From NCBI RefSeq assembly GCF_014650595.1, contig NZ_BMVG01000014.1:62001-126000 (forward strand): 64,000 nt of DNA, read 5' to 3'. Under the pieces are notes generated by a model that ran no database searches, was not told the DNA's origin, and saw nothing but the letters and a program-made list of their open reading frames with translations. The translations under genes were made by a program, and so were the position numbers. Every line of letters begins with the position of its first letter. Positions within the stretch are counted from its first letter, which is position 1. Shown here piece after piece: positions 7,993 to 16,655 of this stretch. The DNA comes from Streptomyces alanosinicus. Its GTDB lineage: Bacteria; Actinomycetota; Actinomycetes; Streptomycetales; Streptomycetaceae.

Positions 7993-10900
7993 CTACTCCA
8001 GCGGCGCGTCCAGGGCCACATGCCGCACCCCCGGCAGATGACCGTCCAGTTCGCCGGGCTCGAAGCGGCACATGCCGACCGCGTGCCAGAACTCGCCGGT
8101 GACGTCTCCCTCGTACTTGTAGCCGCCGGTCGGGGACAGGGCGGCCCAGCCGCCGGGCATGCCGACCAGGGTGGCCCGCAGGGTGGCCGGGGACTCCGCG
8201 GCGGCGTCCGCGGGCACCTGCCACAGCCGTACCGTCCCGTCCTCGCCGGCGCTGGCCAGCAGGGAGCCGTCGGGGCTGAACGCCACGGCGAGGATCCGTC
8301 CGGTGTGGCCCCTCAGCGCGGCCGTCTCGCGGCCGGTCTCCGGGTTCCACAGGCGGACGGTCCGGTCGTCGCCCGCCGTGGCCAGCAGGGGGCGCCGGGG
8401 GTGGGCCGCCGCCGTCCAGAGCCTGCCGGTGTGGCCGGTGAGCCGGTGGGCGATCTCACCGTCCTTCCAGATCAGCGCCGTACCGTCCCAGGAGGCGCTG
8501 GCCAGCCAGGAGCCGTCGGGGGCGAACGCCACGGCGTAGACCCGGTCGGTGTGGCCGTCGAGTTCGGCGGTGATACGGCCCTCCGCCAGGTCCCACAGGC
8601 GCACCTTGCGGTCGTCGCAGCCGGTCGCCAGTGCCGTGCCGTCGGACCGGAAGGCGATCGCGCGGACCCGGCCGAAGTGCTCGGTGATGGTGGCGACATG
8701 GGCTCCGGTGGACCGGTACCACAGCCGTACCGTGTCGTCGTCGTTGGCCGTGGCCAGGAGCCTGCCGTCGGCACTGAACGCCTCGGCCCACACATGGTCG
8801 GTCTCGACGTCCAGTTCGCGCTGGTACTCGCCGGTGGCCGCGTTCCACAGATAGATGTCGCCGTCGCTGCTGGCGGTGGCCAGCAGCGGTCCGGCCGGGC
8901 CGAACACCGCCGAGACCAGGCGGTCGCTCTGCCCGGTCAGTTCGCGCAGCCGCCGCCCGGAGGCGGAGTGCCACACCCGTACGACACCGTCGTTGCCGCC
9001 GGCCGCCAGCATCGAGCCGTCGGGGCTGAAGGACAGGGTGCCGATGCGGCGTCCATGGCCGCGCAGGATGCGCTTGCCCTGTCCGGTCGCCGGATCCCAC
9101 AGGCGGACGACGCCGTCGTTGCCGCCGGTGACCAGCAGCGCGCCGGGGCCGGTGGCCGGGGCGTCGCCGTGCGGGCGGAACTTGCACACCCAGACTGAGC
9201 CGCGGTGCTCGGCGGGCTGCCGGTTCAGCGGCGCCGCGACCGGGTCGGCCGCCGGGTCGATCCGCCACAGCCGGACCACGCCGGCGCTGTCCCCGGCCGC
9301 GAGCAGCGTCCCGTCGAGATCGAACAGCACCTGGTACACGGCCCCTCGGCAGCCGCCGAGCAGCCCCGCCGAGCGCCCGGCGGCCAGGTCCCACAGCCGT
9401 ACCTCGCCCTGGGTGTCCCCGCTGACGAGCAGGGCGCCGGCAGGGTGGAAGTCCAGGGTGTAGACGCGTCCGGAGTGTCCCGTGAACTCGTGCCGCAGGG
9501 TGCGGGTGGCGACGTCCCAGATCCGCACGGTGCCGTTGCTCCGGTCGACGCCGCGGTCGCCGGTGGCCAGCAGGGTGCCGTCGGGGCTGAACCGCGCCCG
9601 GTACACCGCGCCCTCGTGGCCGGGCAGTTCACCGTTGCGCCGCCCGGTGGCGAGGTCCCACAGCCGTACGGCGCTGGAGGCGTCCCCGGTGACCAGGGAG
9701 GTGTCGTCCGGTCCGAACGCCATGGTGTAGACGGGCGCGCTGTGGCCGGACAGCCGGTGCAGCGCGGTGCCCGAGGCGGTGTCCCAGACGGTGACGACGC
9801 CGTCGGCGTCGCCGGTGGCCATGCGGGAGCCGTCGGCGTCGAGGACGAGGGGCCAGACACCCTTCGGGTGGATCGGCAGCCGGTGCAGACAGCGGCCGGA
9901 GACCGGGTCCCACAGCCGTACGGTCCCGTCGGAGCTGCCGGTGGCGAGGACGCGGGCGCGGAACTTGACGGCGTAGACCCGGCCGGTGTGGCCCTGCAGG
10001 GTGCGCAGCGGCATGCCGGTGGCGGCGTCGCAGACGAGGACGCCGCCGTCCTCGCTGCCGACGGCGAGCAGTTCGCCGTCGGGACTGTAGGAGATGGGCT
10101 CGGGCAGCCGGCTGGTGCGCATGTCGAAGCCGTACGGCACCCCGACCGCGGAGGGCCGGAAGCCGGAGTCGACGGCCATGCCGGGCGCGTGCGCGGCGGT
10201 GGCGAGTTCGGGCGCCGCGGCCAGCGGCCCGGTGGTCGCCGAGATCAGCGCGGCGCGCCGCCAGTTACCGCCGTCCACCCGGGCGCCGGTCAGCTCGGTG
10301 CCGATCAGCCGGGCCCGGCGGAGGTCGGCGCCGCGCAGGTCGGCGCCGGTCAGGTCCGCGCCGTCGAGCCGGGCGCCGACGAGCCGGGCGCCGCGCAGGA
10401 CGGCCCCGGAGAGGTTGGCGCCGACGAGCCGGGCGTCGGTGAGGTCGGCGCGGGTGAGGTCGACGCCGGAGAAGTCGCGGTGGGAGAGGTCCTCCCCGGC
10501 GAGGGCGGCGCCGCGCAGATCGGTGTGGGCGGGCACCCGGAGCCGGCTGAGGATCTTCACCGCGTTGGCGTGGGCGGCGTCCATCGCCCCGTCGCCGGGC
10601 GCGGCGGACAGTTCCCGCTCCGCCCAGGCCTGGCAGATCCGGTGGTCGGCCAGGTCGCACAGGAACTCCACGGCCAGCCGGCTGAGCTGGCGCCGGCCGA
10701 GCAGGGTGCTGTCGCCGTCGGTGAGCCGGCGGGCGCACTCACGGGCGACGAGCCACTCCACCACCGAGCCGTGGATGAACCGGAACACCCCGTCGTCGCT
10801 GCGCACCAGCAGGGTGCCGGAGCCGATGGCGTGGGCGGTCTGCGGCACCGACAGCCGGGCCTCGGCGAGCCCGGTCAGGGTCTCGGCGACATCGGTCAGC

Positions 10901-13836
10901 TCGTCGAGGCGCAGCGAGTCCTGGCCGCTCTCCCACAGCCGCAGGGCGAGCGCGGTGACCGCGTCCCACAGCTGGTCCAGGGAGAGTCCGGGCTCCCGGC
11001 CGGGGCTGGCGCCGGCCCGCTGCGCCTCGAAGCCGAGCCAGGCGGTGAGGACTTCCTGGTAGAGCCCGGCGGGGCTGAGGGCGCGGCCGGCGCCGGCGAC
11101 CGCGCGCAGCTGGTCGTCGTCGAGGTCGGCGACGAAGCCGAGCAGCCGGGGGTTGCGGCACAGGGCGAGCAGGTCGGGGATGGCGTCGAGCAGCGCGAGC
11201 CGGTGGTCGGCGGCGCGGTGGTCGCCGTCGTAGCGGTTGACCAGGTAGGCGTGGATCTGGCGCGGGGTGAACTCCTGGACGGCGAGGACCCGGCGGTGCG
11301 GGAGCAGGCCGACGCGTTCGCCGAGCGCGGTGAGCACCTGCCCCTGGGAGCGGAAGTGCTGGGTGCGGCTGGAGACGACGATCTTGGCGCTGTCCACGGC
11401 GGAGTCCAGCAGCACCTGGAGGCGTTCGGCGGCGCGGTCGTAGGTGACCTGGTTGACGAGTTCGTCGAAGCCGTCGAAGAGGAGCACGATCCGGCCCTGC
11501 TGGAGCATGTAGCGGAAGGCGCGCAGGTCGATGTTGTCGACGCCGTGGGCGGCGAGGTGGGCGGCGACGAGTCCCTCGAAGGAGTAGGCCCGGTCCAGGG
11601 CGTGCAGTTCGATCAACAGCGGGACCAGGTGCGGGAGTTCGGCGGGGATACGGCGGGCCAGCTCGCGCAGCGCGAAGGTCTTGCCGTGTCCGAAGTCGCC
11701 GAGGAGCAGCAGGAAGCGGCCCTGGTCGGAGTCGAGCAGCCGCAGCATCTCGTCGACGAGCCCGTCGCGGTCCTCGGCGTCGAGGCGTTCCACCTCCCGG
11801 TAGCGCTGCGGCAGGTACATGCCCGGGGGATAGCGCGGGTCGGTGTGCAGCCGCTCGCTCTGCGCCGAGACGTATCCGCGCAGGTCGAGCAGGCCCTGGA
11901 ACTCGGTGAAGCTGCGCACCCGGATGCCCCGGCGGCGGGCCGCGTCGCGCAGTTCACGGGCGGGCGGCGGGCCGTCGTGGACGAGTTCGGCCTCGGTCTC
12001 GGTGTCGGCGGCGTGCACGAGGGCCACGAACCGGTCGACGTCCTCGCCGGTCGGGGTGCCGGTGTGCACGGCGACCCGCTGCTGGCGGACGAAGCCGGAC
12101 TGGGTCCAGGTGACGAGCAGTTGGGGGACCGGGCCGTCCACGGGGCGGATCTGGGCGCCCTCGTGGCGGGTACGGCACACCTCCGTGACCCGGGCGAGCA
12201 GTATCTCGGCGGGGGTCTGTACGGCGCGCGGCTCGGGGTCGGGGGCGGCCGGGTCCGGATCGGGAGCGTCCCCGACCGCGGGCACGAAGGCCCGCTCGGC
12301 GCGCCGCCACTGGACCTGCCGCCGCCGTGGCTCGCCCGGCCCCTGCCACACGGCCAGTCCCTCGCGGGTGACGCGCAGCAGCTGATGCCCGCCGGGCCGG
12401 CCGGTGCCGATCACCGGGACCTCACCGGCGGTGGTGGCCAGGTCGGACGGGGCCGCGCCGGAGTCGGCCGGGCCGTGCAGCAGCAGATGCAGCCGGGGCG
12501 CGGTCAGCCGGGTCAGCACATCGGTGTCGCGCAGCGGCCCGGCGCCGTCCAGGGCGGCCGCACCCGGCGCTCCGGCCCGGCGGACACCGGGGGCGGCGGG
12601 CCGGGCGGCGCCGCCGGGCGCGTGCCGTACGGCGCCGATCCGCAGCCACCCCTCGGTCTCGTGCGGCCGCAGCGCCTGGGCGAACCAGGCGGCCTGCTCG
12701 CGGCCGATCAGCCCGTACCGGTCGTCGCGCCGATGGCTGTACGCCATCGAGGAGTTGAGCCCCGCGACCACGGTGTGCAGTTCCGGCACCGGAAAGAGGG
12801 TCCACGGCTGATCACTGTCGAAGACCACGTCGAGCCCCTGGTACAGCTCGCGGAACAGCCGGGCGAAGTGCCGCCACTTGGGCCAGTACGGCGGCCGGGG
12901 CGGCATGTCGTCGGCCTCGCAGGTGCTGAAGTAGGCCTGGCTGGCGGCCTGGTTGACGTCCTGGCCGCCGGGCACGAGGGCGACCCGGTGCGGTTCGAGT
13001 CCGAGCAGGGCGCGCAGCCCGGTGAGGAAGGCGAGGGCCTGTTCGAACTCGCGCCGGCTGCCGGAGGCGGTGAGGTCGCCGGTGACGACCAGCAGATCCG
13101 GCGAGGGCGCCCCGGCGTCGGTCAGCTCGACCAGGTCGCCCCGGATCGCGGCCTGCAGCTCGGCCGGGTCCTGCCCCCGGCCGAAGGCGGGCCCGGCGAG
13201 CTGGAGCACGGTGACCGCCTCCCGCTCCCCGCCCTCGGCCGTCACCCGCGGATATGTCGGCGCCGCCGCCGGTCTGCGGCGCCCCGCCCAGCCGGGCCCG
13301 CCGAGCGGCCGTCCGGGGCTCGGCACGGACGGGACCGACGGCGCGGGGTGGCCGCCCGCCCCCGGATAGTCGGGGCGGGCGCTGGGCCGGGCCCGCCCGT
13401 CGAGGGCCTGACGCACCCGGGCGAGCAGCAGCTCGCGGGCCGCCCCCGGATCGGCGACCGGCACCAGGTCGACATAGGTGATGGTGGCGAGCAGCCCCTC
13501 CACGGGGATGTCCTCGACCCGTACGGTGATCAGCCGCCGCTCCGGCGCGTCCGGGTCGGCGCGCAGCGCGGCCTGCCACTCCATGCGCCCGTACCGGGAG
13601 CGCTCGTAGTTGTGCGAGAGTACGGCGATGACGGCGGCGGACTCGCTGACGCCCCGGTCCATGAAGTCGACGAAGTTCGTGCCCGGGACGAAGTCCCAGG
13701 CCTGGAGCACCGTCCGGTACCCCGCCTCCTCCAGGGTCCAGGCGATCCACGACGCCCAGCGTTCGTCGGCCGGTGAGTAGCTGATGAAGAAGTCCAATGG
13801 CCCGGTGTCCCCCGGGATGTTCTGACGAGCCACCAT
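7993..13836 (-). CDS. TIR / calcineurin-like / NACHT / pentapeptide / WD40 multidomain protein
   Basis: This 1947-residue protein has the layout of a bacterial NLR-type sensor. Residues 1-140 form a TIR domain (DFFISYSPADERW; the Glu in YGRMEWQAAL sits where TIR NADases keep their catalytic Glu). Residues 205-400 match a calcineurin-like phosphoesterase, but its metal motifs are lost. A region around 540-650 looks like the nuclease-fold segment often found before such NTPases. The NACHT domain follows, with Walker A GDFGHGKT at about 712 and Walker B IVLLFDGFDEL at about 785. Pentapeptide repeats (ADLTDARLVGANL) cover about 1110-1185, and 15 WD40 repeats fill 1240-1880, enough for two propellers. 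A conserved tail ends the protein. NACHT and TIR proteins act in anti-phage abortive infection and in signalling; which applies here is unknown. No ribosome site precedes the ATG. Confidence 0.9.
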   Translation of the reverse strand: MVARQNIPGDTGPLDFFISYSPADERWASWIAWTLEEAGYRTVLQAWDFVPGTNFVDFMDRGVSESAAVIAVLSHNYERSRYGRMEWQAALRADPDAPERRLITVRVEDIPVEGLLATITYVDLVPVADPGAARELLLARVRQALDGRARPSARPDYPGAGGHPAPSVPSVPSPGRPLGGPGWAGRRRPAAAPTYPRVTAEGGEREAVTVLQLAGPAFGRGQDPAELQAAIRGDLVELTDAGAPSPDLLVVTGDLTASGSRREFEQALAFLTGLRALLGLEPHRVALVPGGQDVNQAASQAYFSTCEADDMPPRPPYWPKWRHFARLFRELYQGLDVVFDSDQPWTLFPVPELHTVVAGLNSSMAYSHRRDDRYGLIGREQAAWFAQALRPHETEGWLRIGAVRHAPGGAARPAAPGVRRAGAPGAAALDGAGPLRDTDVLTRLTAPRLHLLLHGPADSGAAPSDLATTAGEVPVIGTGRPGGHQLLRVTREGLAVWQGPGEPRRRQVQWRRAERAFVPAVGDAPDPDPAAPDPEPRAVQTPAEILLARVTEVCRTRHEGAQIRPVDGPVPQLLVTWTQSGFVRQQRVAVHTGTPTGEDVDRFVALVHAADTETEAELVHDGPPPARELRDAARRRGIRVRSFTEFQGLLDLRGYVSAQSERLHTDPRYPPGMYLPQRYREVERLDAEDRDGLVDEMLRLLDSDQGRFLLLLGDFGHGKTFALRELARRIPAELPHLVPLLIELHALDRAYSFEGLVAAHLAAHGVDNIDLRAFRYMLQQGRIVLLFDGFDELVNQVTYDRAAERLQVLLDSAVDSAKIVVSSRTQHFRSQGQVLTALGERVGLLPHRRVLAVQEFTPRQIHAYLVNRYDGDHRAADHRLALLDAIPDLLALCRNPRLLGFVADLDDDQLRAVAGAGRALSPAGLYQEVLTAWLGFEAQRAGASPGREPGLSLDQLWDAVTALALRLWESGQDSLRLDELTDVAETLTGLAEARLSVPQTAHAIGSGTLLVRSDDGVFRFIHGSVVEWLVARECARRLTDGDSTLLGRRQLSRLAVEFLCDLADHRICQAWAERELSAAPGDGAMDAAHANAVKILSRLRVPAHTDLRGAALAGEDLSHRDFSGVDLTRADLTDARLVGANLSGAVLRGARLVGARLDGADLTGADLRGADLRRARLIGTELTGARVDGGNWRRAALISATTGPLAAAPELATAAHAPGMAVDSGFRPSAVGVPYGFDMRTSRLPEPISYSPDGELLAVGSEDGGVLVCDAATGMPLRTLQGHTGRVYAVKFRARVLATGSSDGTVRLWDPVSGRCLHRLPIHPKGVWPLVLDADGSRMATGDADGVVTVWDTASGTALHRLSGHSAPVYTMAFGPDDTSLVTGDASSAVRLWDLATGRRNGELPGHEGAVYRARFSPDGTLLATGDRGVDRSNGTVRIWDVATRTLRHEFTGHSGRVYTLDFHPAGALLVSGDTQGEVRLWDLAAGRSAGLLGGCRGAVYQVLFDLDGTLLAAGDSAGVVRLWRIDPAADPVAAPLNRQPAEHRGSVWVCKFRPHGDAPATGPGALLVTGGNDGVVRLWDPATGQGKRILRGHGRRIGTLSFSPDGSMLAAGGNDGVVRVWHSASGRRLRELTGQSDRLVSAVFGPAGPLLATASSDGDIYLWNAATGEYQRELDVETDHVWAEAFSADGRLLATANDDDTVRLWYRSTGAHVATITEHFGRVRAIAFRSDGTALATGCDDRKVRLWDLAEGRITAELDGHTDRVYAVAFAPDGSWLASASWDGTALIWKDGEIAHRLTGHTGRLWTAAAHPRRPLLATAGDDRTVRLWNPETGRETAALRGHTGRILAVAFSPDGSLLASAGEDGTVRLWQVPADAAAESPATLRATLVGMPGGWAALSPTGGYKYEGDVTGEFWHAVGMCRFEPGELDGHLPGVRHVALDAPLE

Positions 13837-13937
13837 GTATGCATGATGCCGTGAAAAGAGTGGCCGACACCGGTCGTTTCGAGGCGTTCGGCGACACGTG
13901 GGCCACGGCGGGGCACAACTGTGCGACCCTTCCAACC

Positions 13938-15218
13938 GTGCGTGTCTTTCTCCGTCTGCATGTCCTGGACCGGGTGGCGATCGGTCTGCTGGCGACCGGA
14001 CTCATCTGTACGGCCACGGGACTGCTGCCCGCGGATTCCGCTTCCGACGCGATGACCCGCATCGCACCGCTGCTGGGCTTCCTGGGCACGGTGATCGTGC
14101 TGGCCGAGCTGACCAGCAGGGCCGAGGTGTTCGACGTCCTCGCGGCCCGGATGGCAAGGGCCGCCCGGGGCAGTTACTGGTTGCTGTTCCTCCTGTGCGT
14201 GGCCTTCGCTTCGGTCACGACGATCGCCCTGAACCTGGACACGACGGCCGTGCTGCTGACCCCGGTGATGCTGGCGCTCGCCTCCCGGGTGGGCATCGCG
14301 CCGGTGCCGCTGGCCATGACCACGGTGTGGCTCGCCAACACGGCGAGCCTGCTGCTGCCCGTCTCCAACCTCACGAACCTGCTGGCCGCCAACCGGGTCG
14401 CCCTGTCCCCGCTGGGCCTGGCGGGCCGAATGTGGGCCCCGCAGCTCGCCGCGCTGGCCGTGACGATGGCTTGTTTGTGGCTGTTCTTCTGGCGCCGGGG
14501 CAGGCGTGGGGCGCCGGTGACCGACGAGTCCGGCCTGATGACCGCCGTACCGGTGTCGGGCCCGGGGTCGGCGCGCGCGGCGGACCTCCGCCCCGACCCG
14601 GCCGACCGCTACATCCCGCCCGCCGTGCACCGCCCCGCCGACCCGGTGCTGTTCCGCGCGTGCGGGCTCGCCTGCGCCGGTTTCCTGATCGCCATCCTGG
14701 TGGCCGACGTCCCGCTGTGGATGGCCTCCGCGACGGCCGCGCTGGTCGCCGTCACGGCCTTCGCCCTCCGCGACCGCTCCGCCCTCCGCGTGTCCCTCGT
14801 CCCCTGGCGGCTGCTGGTGATGGTGCCGGGCATGTTCCTGGTGGTGGAGACGTTCGACGCGCACGGGCTGCACCACCTGCTCGCCTCGGCGGTCGGCCAC
14901 GACAGCGGCACGCTCGGCATGTTCCGCGCGGCGGCGGTGGGCGGCGGCCTGTCCAACGCCCTCAACAACCTCCCCGTCTACCTCGCCGGCGAGTCGGCGG
15001 TCCCGACCGCCAACCACGACCAGCTCCTCGCCCTGCTGGTCGGCACCAACGCGGGCCCGGTGATCACCCCATGGGCCTCCCTGGCCACGCTGCTCTGGTT
15101 CGAGCGCTGCCATGCCTACGGCGTTCGAGTACCGGTGGCCCGCCTGATGGGCACGGGGTTCTTTTTGGCGACGGCGACAGTGATCGCGGCGGTGGGGGCG
15201 CTGGTGCTGACGCGCTGA
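13938..15218 (+). CDS. ArsB/SLC13-like anion or metalloid permease
   Basis: The protein has 426 residues and about eleven hydrophobic segments with a charged loop in the middle (around residue 190-220). Sequence features fit the ion-transporter superfamily of ArsB and SLC13 proteins: ALNLDTTAVLLTPVMLALA and NTASLLLPVSNLTNLLA in the first half and their counterparts NALNNLPVYLAGE and GTNAGPVITPWASLATLLW in the second, giving the usual inverted-repeat fold. It may export arsenite or move dicarboxylates or sodium; the substrate is not evident and no arsC or arsR is near. The GTG at 13938 puts the first helix at the N-terminus; in-frame starts back to 13839 exist. It is divergent from the TIR-NACHT gene. 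Confidence 0.8.
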   Translation: MRVFLRLHVLDRVAIGLLATGLICTATGLLPADSASDAMTRIAPLLGFLGTVIVLAELTSRAEVFDVLAARMARAARGSYWLLFLLCVAFASVTTIALNLDTTAVLLTPVMLALASRVGIAPVPLAMTTVWLANTASLLLPVSNLTNLLAANRVALSPLGLAGRMWAPQLAALAVTMACLWLFFWRRGRRGAPVTDESGLMTAVPVSGPGSARAADLRPDPADRYIPPAVHRPADPVLFRACGLACAGFLIAILVADVPLWMASATAALVAVTAFALRDRSALRVSLVPWRLLVMVPGMFLVVETFDAHGLHHLLASAVGHDSGTLGMFRAAAVGGGLSNALNNLPVYLAGESAVPTANHDQLLALLVGTNAGPVITPWASLATLLWFERCHAYGVRVPVARLMGTGFFLATATVIAAVGALVLTR

Positions 15219-15548
15219 CTAATTTTTCACGGCACCGACGAACGCAGACCAGGCGGGCGCCGAGAAGACGACGGCGGGGCCGGTGGGGTTCTTGCTGTCA
15301 CGGACGGGGACGTGGGTGGGGGCGGGGGTGTCGTTGACTTCGAGGCAGTCACCGCTGTCGCCGCCGCTGTACGTGGACTTGCGCCAAGCGGCAACCTCTA
15401 CGCAGTCGCCGCCGCTTTCGCCGCTGTAGCTGGACTTGCGCCAGGCTGTGACTTCGAGGCAGGAGCCGCCGCTGCCGCCGCTGTAGCTGGACTTGCGCCA
15501 ACCCGACAGCACTGACGCGTCAGGGATGGTGTGCTCACTGGGCTGCAT
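15219..15548 (-). CDS. DUF397 protein with three tandem repeats
   Basis: This 109-residue protein carries the DUF397 signature three times: WRKSSYSGGSGGSCLEV, WRKSSYSGESGGDCVEV and WRKSTYSGGDSGDCLEV. The usual C-terminal part follows (VPVRDSKNPTGPAVVFSAPAWSAF). Most DUF397 proteins have one or two copies. These small streptomycete proteins are encoded beside Xre-type regulators with a DUF5753 domain and are thought to work with them, in a way compared with toxin-antitoxin or anti-regulator pairs (the bldB/whiJ-like families). AGGA stands eight bases before the ATG. The start overlaps the end of the upstream regulator gene by 14 bases, so the two are translationally coupled. Confidence 0.85.
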   Translation of the reverse strand: MQPSEHTIPDASVLSGWRKSSYSGGSGGSCLEVTAWRKSSYSGESGGDCVEVAAWRKSTYSGGDSGDCLEVNDTPAPTHVPVRDSKNPTGPAVVFSAPAWSAFVGAVKN

Positions 15549-16359
15549 GCTCGTAATCCTCCGCGACAGACCTGAGCAGGTCCAGAGATTTACGGTGCGA
15601 CAAGGCGTCGCCCAGTGCAAGATCGTAAATCTCCTGGCACTCGCGTACCAAGGACGGGAGTTCAAGGATCCGCCCGTTGTTCACACCCTCCGCATACGCG
15701 ATGGGCGGCATCTCTTCGAACCACATGAGCGAGAGGAACCCCTCCAGCAGGGTGTGCGCGCCCACGGAGAACGGGAGTACGTGCACGTAGATGCGGCGGC
15801 ACTCTCCCAGCTCCACGATGTGACGAAGCTGCTCGCACATCACAGCAGGCCCGCCGATCACACGCCGCAACACCGTCTCGTCGAGCAGGGCGCAGAACTC
15901 CGGCGCGTGGAAGTCGTCGAGGATGCGGGCCCGGTCGAGGCGAGTGGCCAGGAACTCTTCGCATTCTTCGTTGCTCTTGCGCGGGTAGCTGGAGCTGAAC
16001 ACCTCGTGCGCGTACTGCTGAGTCTGCAAGACACCCGGGACCAGGCTGGGCCCGTACTCCTTGATGGCAGTGGCCTGCCCCTCGAACTCCAGCGCTCCCT
16101 TGAAGTGCTCAGCAACCTTGCGACCGTCGAGTGTGGGCAGGAACCGCTCGAAAAACCCATCCGTGCCCAGCACTTGATCCAACCGCCGCGCATCCTCAAC
16201 ATCCGGCCTGCGCCGCCCCGCCTCGATGTGGGCGATATGCGTGCGGGACATCATGACACGTTGGGCCAACTCTTCCTGGGTCAACCCAGCCGCCTCCCTC
16301 CTCCGCTTCAGCTCCTGCCCGTACTCCAAGCGCGTACGCGGATTGTCCTCGACGGCCAC
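15535..16359 (-). CDS. Xre-family regulator with DUF5753 domain
   Basis: The 274-residue protein begins with a helix-turn-helix of the Xre type (LKRRREAAGLTQEELAQRVM and SRTHIAHIEAGRRRP, about residues 14-60). A C-terminal DUF5753 region starts near YGPSLVPGVLQTQQYAHEVF and is typical of WhiJ-like regulators in streptomycetes. The start was placed at the GTG at 16359 because GGGGGAG lies eight bases upstream; a GTG further up lacks one. It is followed by and overlaps the DUF397 gene. Such pairs influence sporulation or antibiotic production in a strain-specific manner and often regulate themselves; no target can be named here. Confidence 0.88.
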   Translation of the reverse strand: MAVEDNPRTRLEYGQELKRRREAAGLTQEELAQRVMMSRTHIAHIEAGRRRPDVEDARRLDQVLGTDGFFERFLPTLDGRKVAEHFKGALEFEGQATAIKEYGPSLVPGVLQTQQYAHEVFSSSYPRKSNEECEEFLATRLDRARILDDFHAPEFCALLDETVLRRVIGGPAVMCEQLRHIVELGECRRIYVHVLPFSVGAHTLLEGFLSLMWFEEMPPIAYAEGVNNGRILELPSLVRECQEIYDLALGDALSHRKSLDLLRSVAEDYEHAAQ

Positions 16360-16472
16360 CTGCTCAACTCCCCCTCTTGCAAACCCCTTTGTCACGCTCG
16401 GTCATCTACCGAAGGTACTCCCGTCCACATCACTCTGTGCATGTATCGCCACGGAAAGTGAAAGGCGCGGGA

Positions 16473-16655
16473 ATGCAGGACAAGGAAGAGGACGGTTTCG
16501 TCAGCGTGTTTCTCACGCTGGCGGTGTCCCGGGACAGTGGCCGGACCTGGGGGCCGACGGTGACGTACCGGCCGCCGAGGAACGCCGCGCCGCTGGACCT
16601 GTCGGGGCGGTTTCCCCCCTGTGAGTGTCCTCGGTGCCGAGGGAGAAAGGGCTGA
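16473..16655 (+). CDS. Small conserved actinobacterial protein, 60 residues, CPRC motif
   Basis: The product is 60 residues long. It reads as a short beta-rich domain (VFLTLAVSRDSGRTWGPTVT) followed by a Pro-rich turn and a C-terminal PPCECPRCRG, where three Cys could bind metal. Small proteins of this kind occur widely in Streptomyces next to Xre/DUF397 loci, but no function is known to me. AAGG stands about eight bases before the ATG. It converges with the inositol-monophosphatase-family gene and overlaps its 3-prime end by 143 bases, so one of the two reading frames may be misjudged there; the Cys-rich tail makes me think this one is real. Confidence 0.55.
   Translation: MQDKEEDGFVSVFLTLAVSRDSGRTWGPTVTYRPPRNAAPLDLSGRFPPCECPRCRGRKG

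Noticed and set aside
9205..13776. Very long open frame on the plus strand opposite the TIR-NACHT gene (over 1500 codons)
   Set aside because: Such mirror frames arise from the third-position GC bias of Streptomyces; the translation is Gly/Val/Ala/Arg-rich without domains, whereas the minus strand has a full domain series.
15300..15500. Repeats at the DUF397 gene as a possible CRISPR array
   Set aside because: The repeats are inside a coding frame, encode the same protein signature and have no unique spacers.
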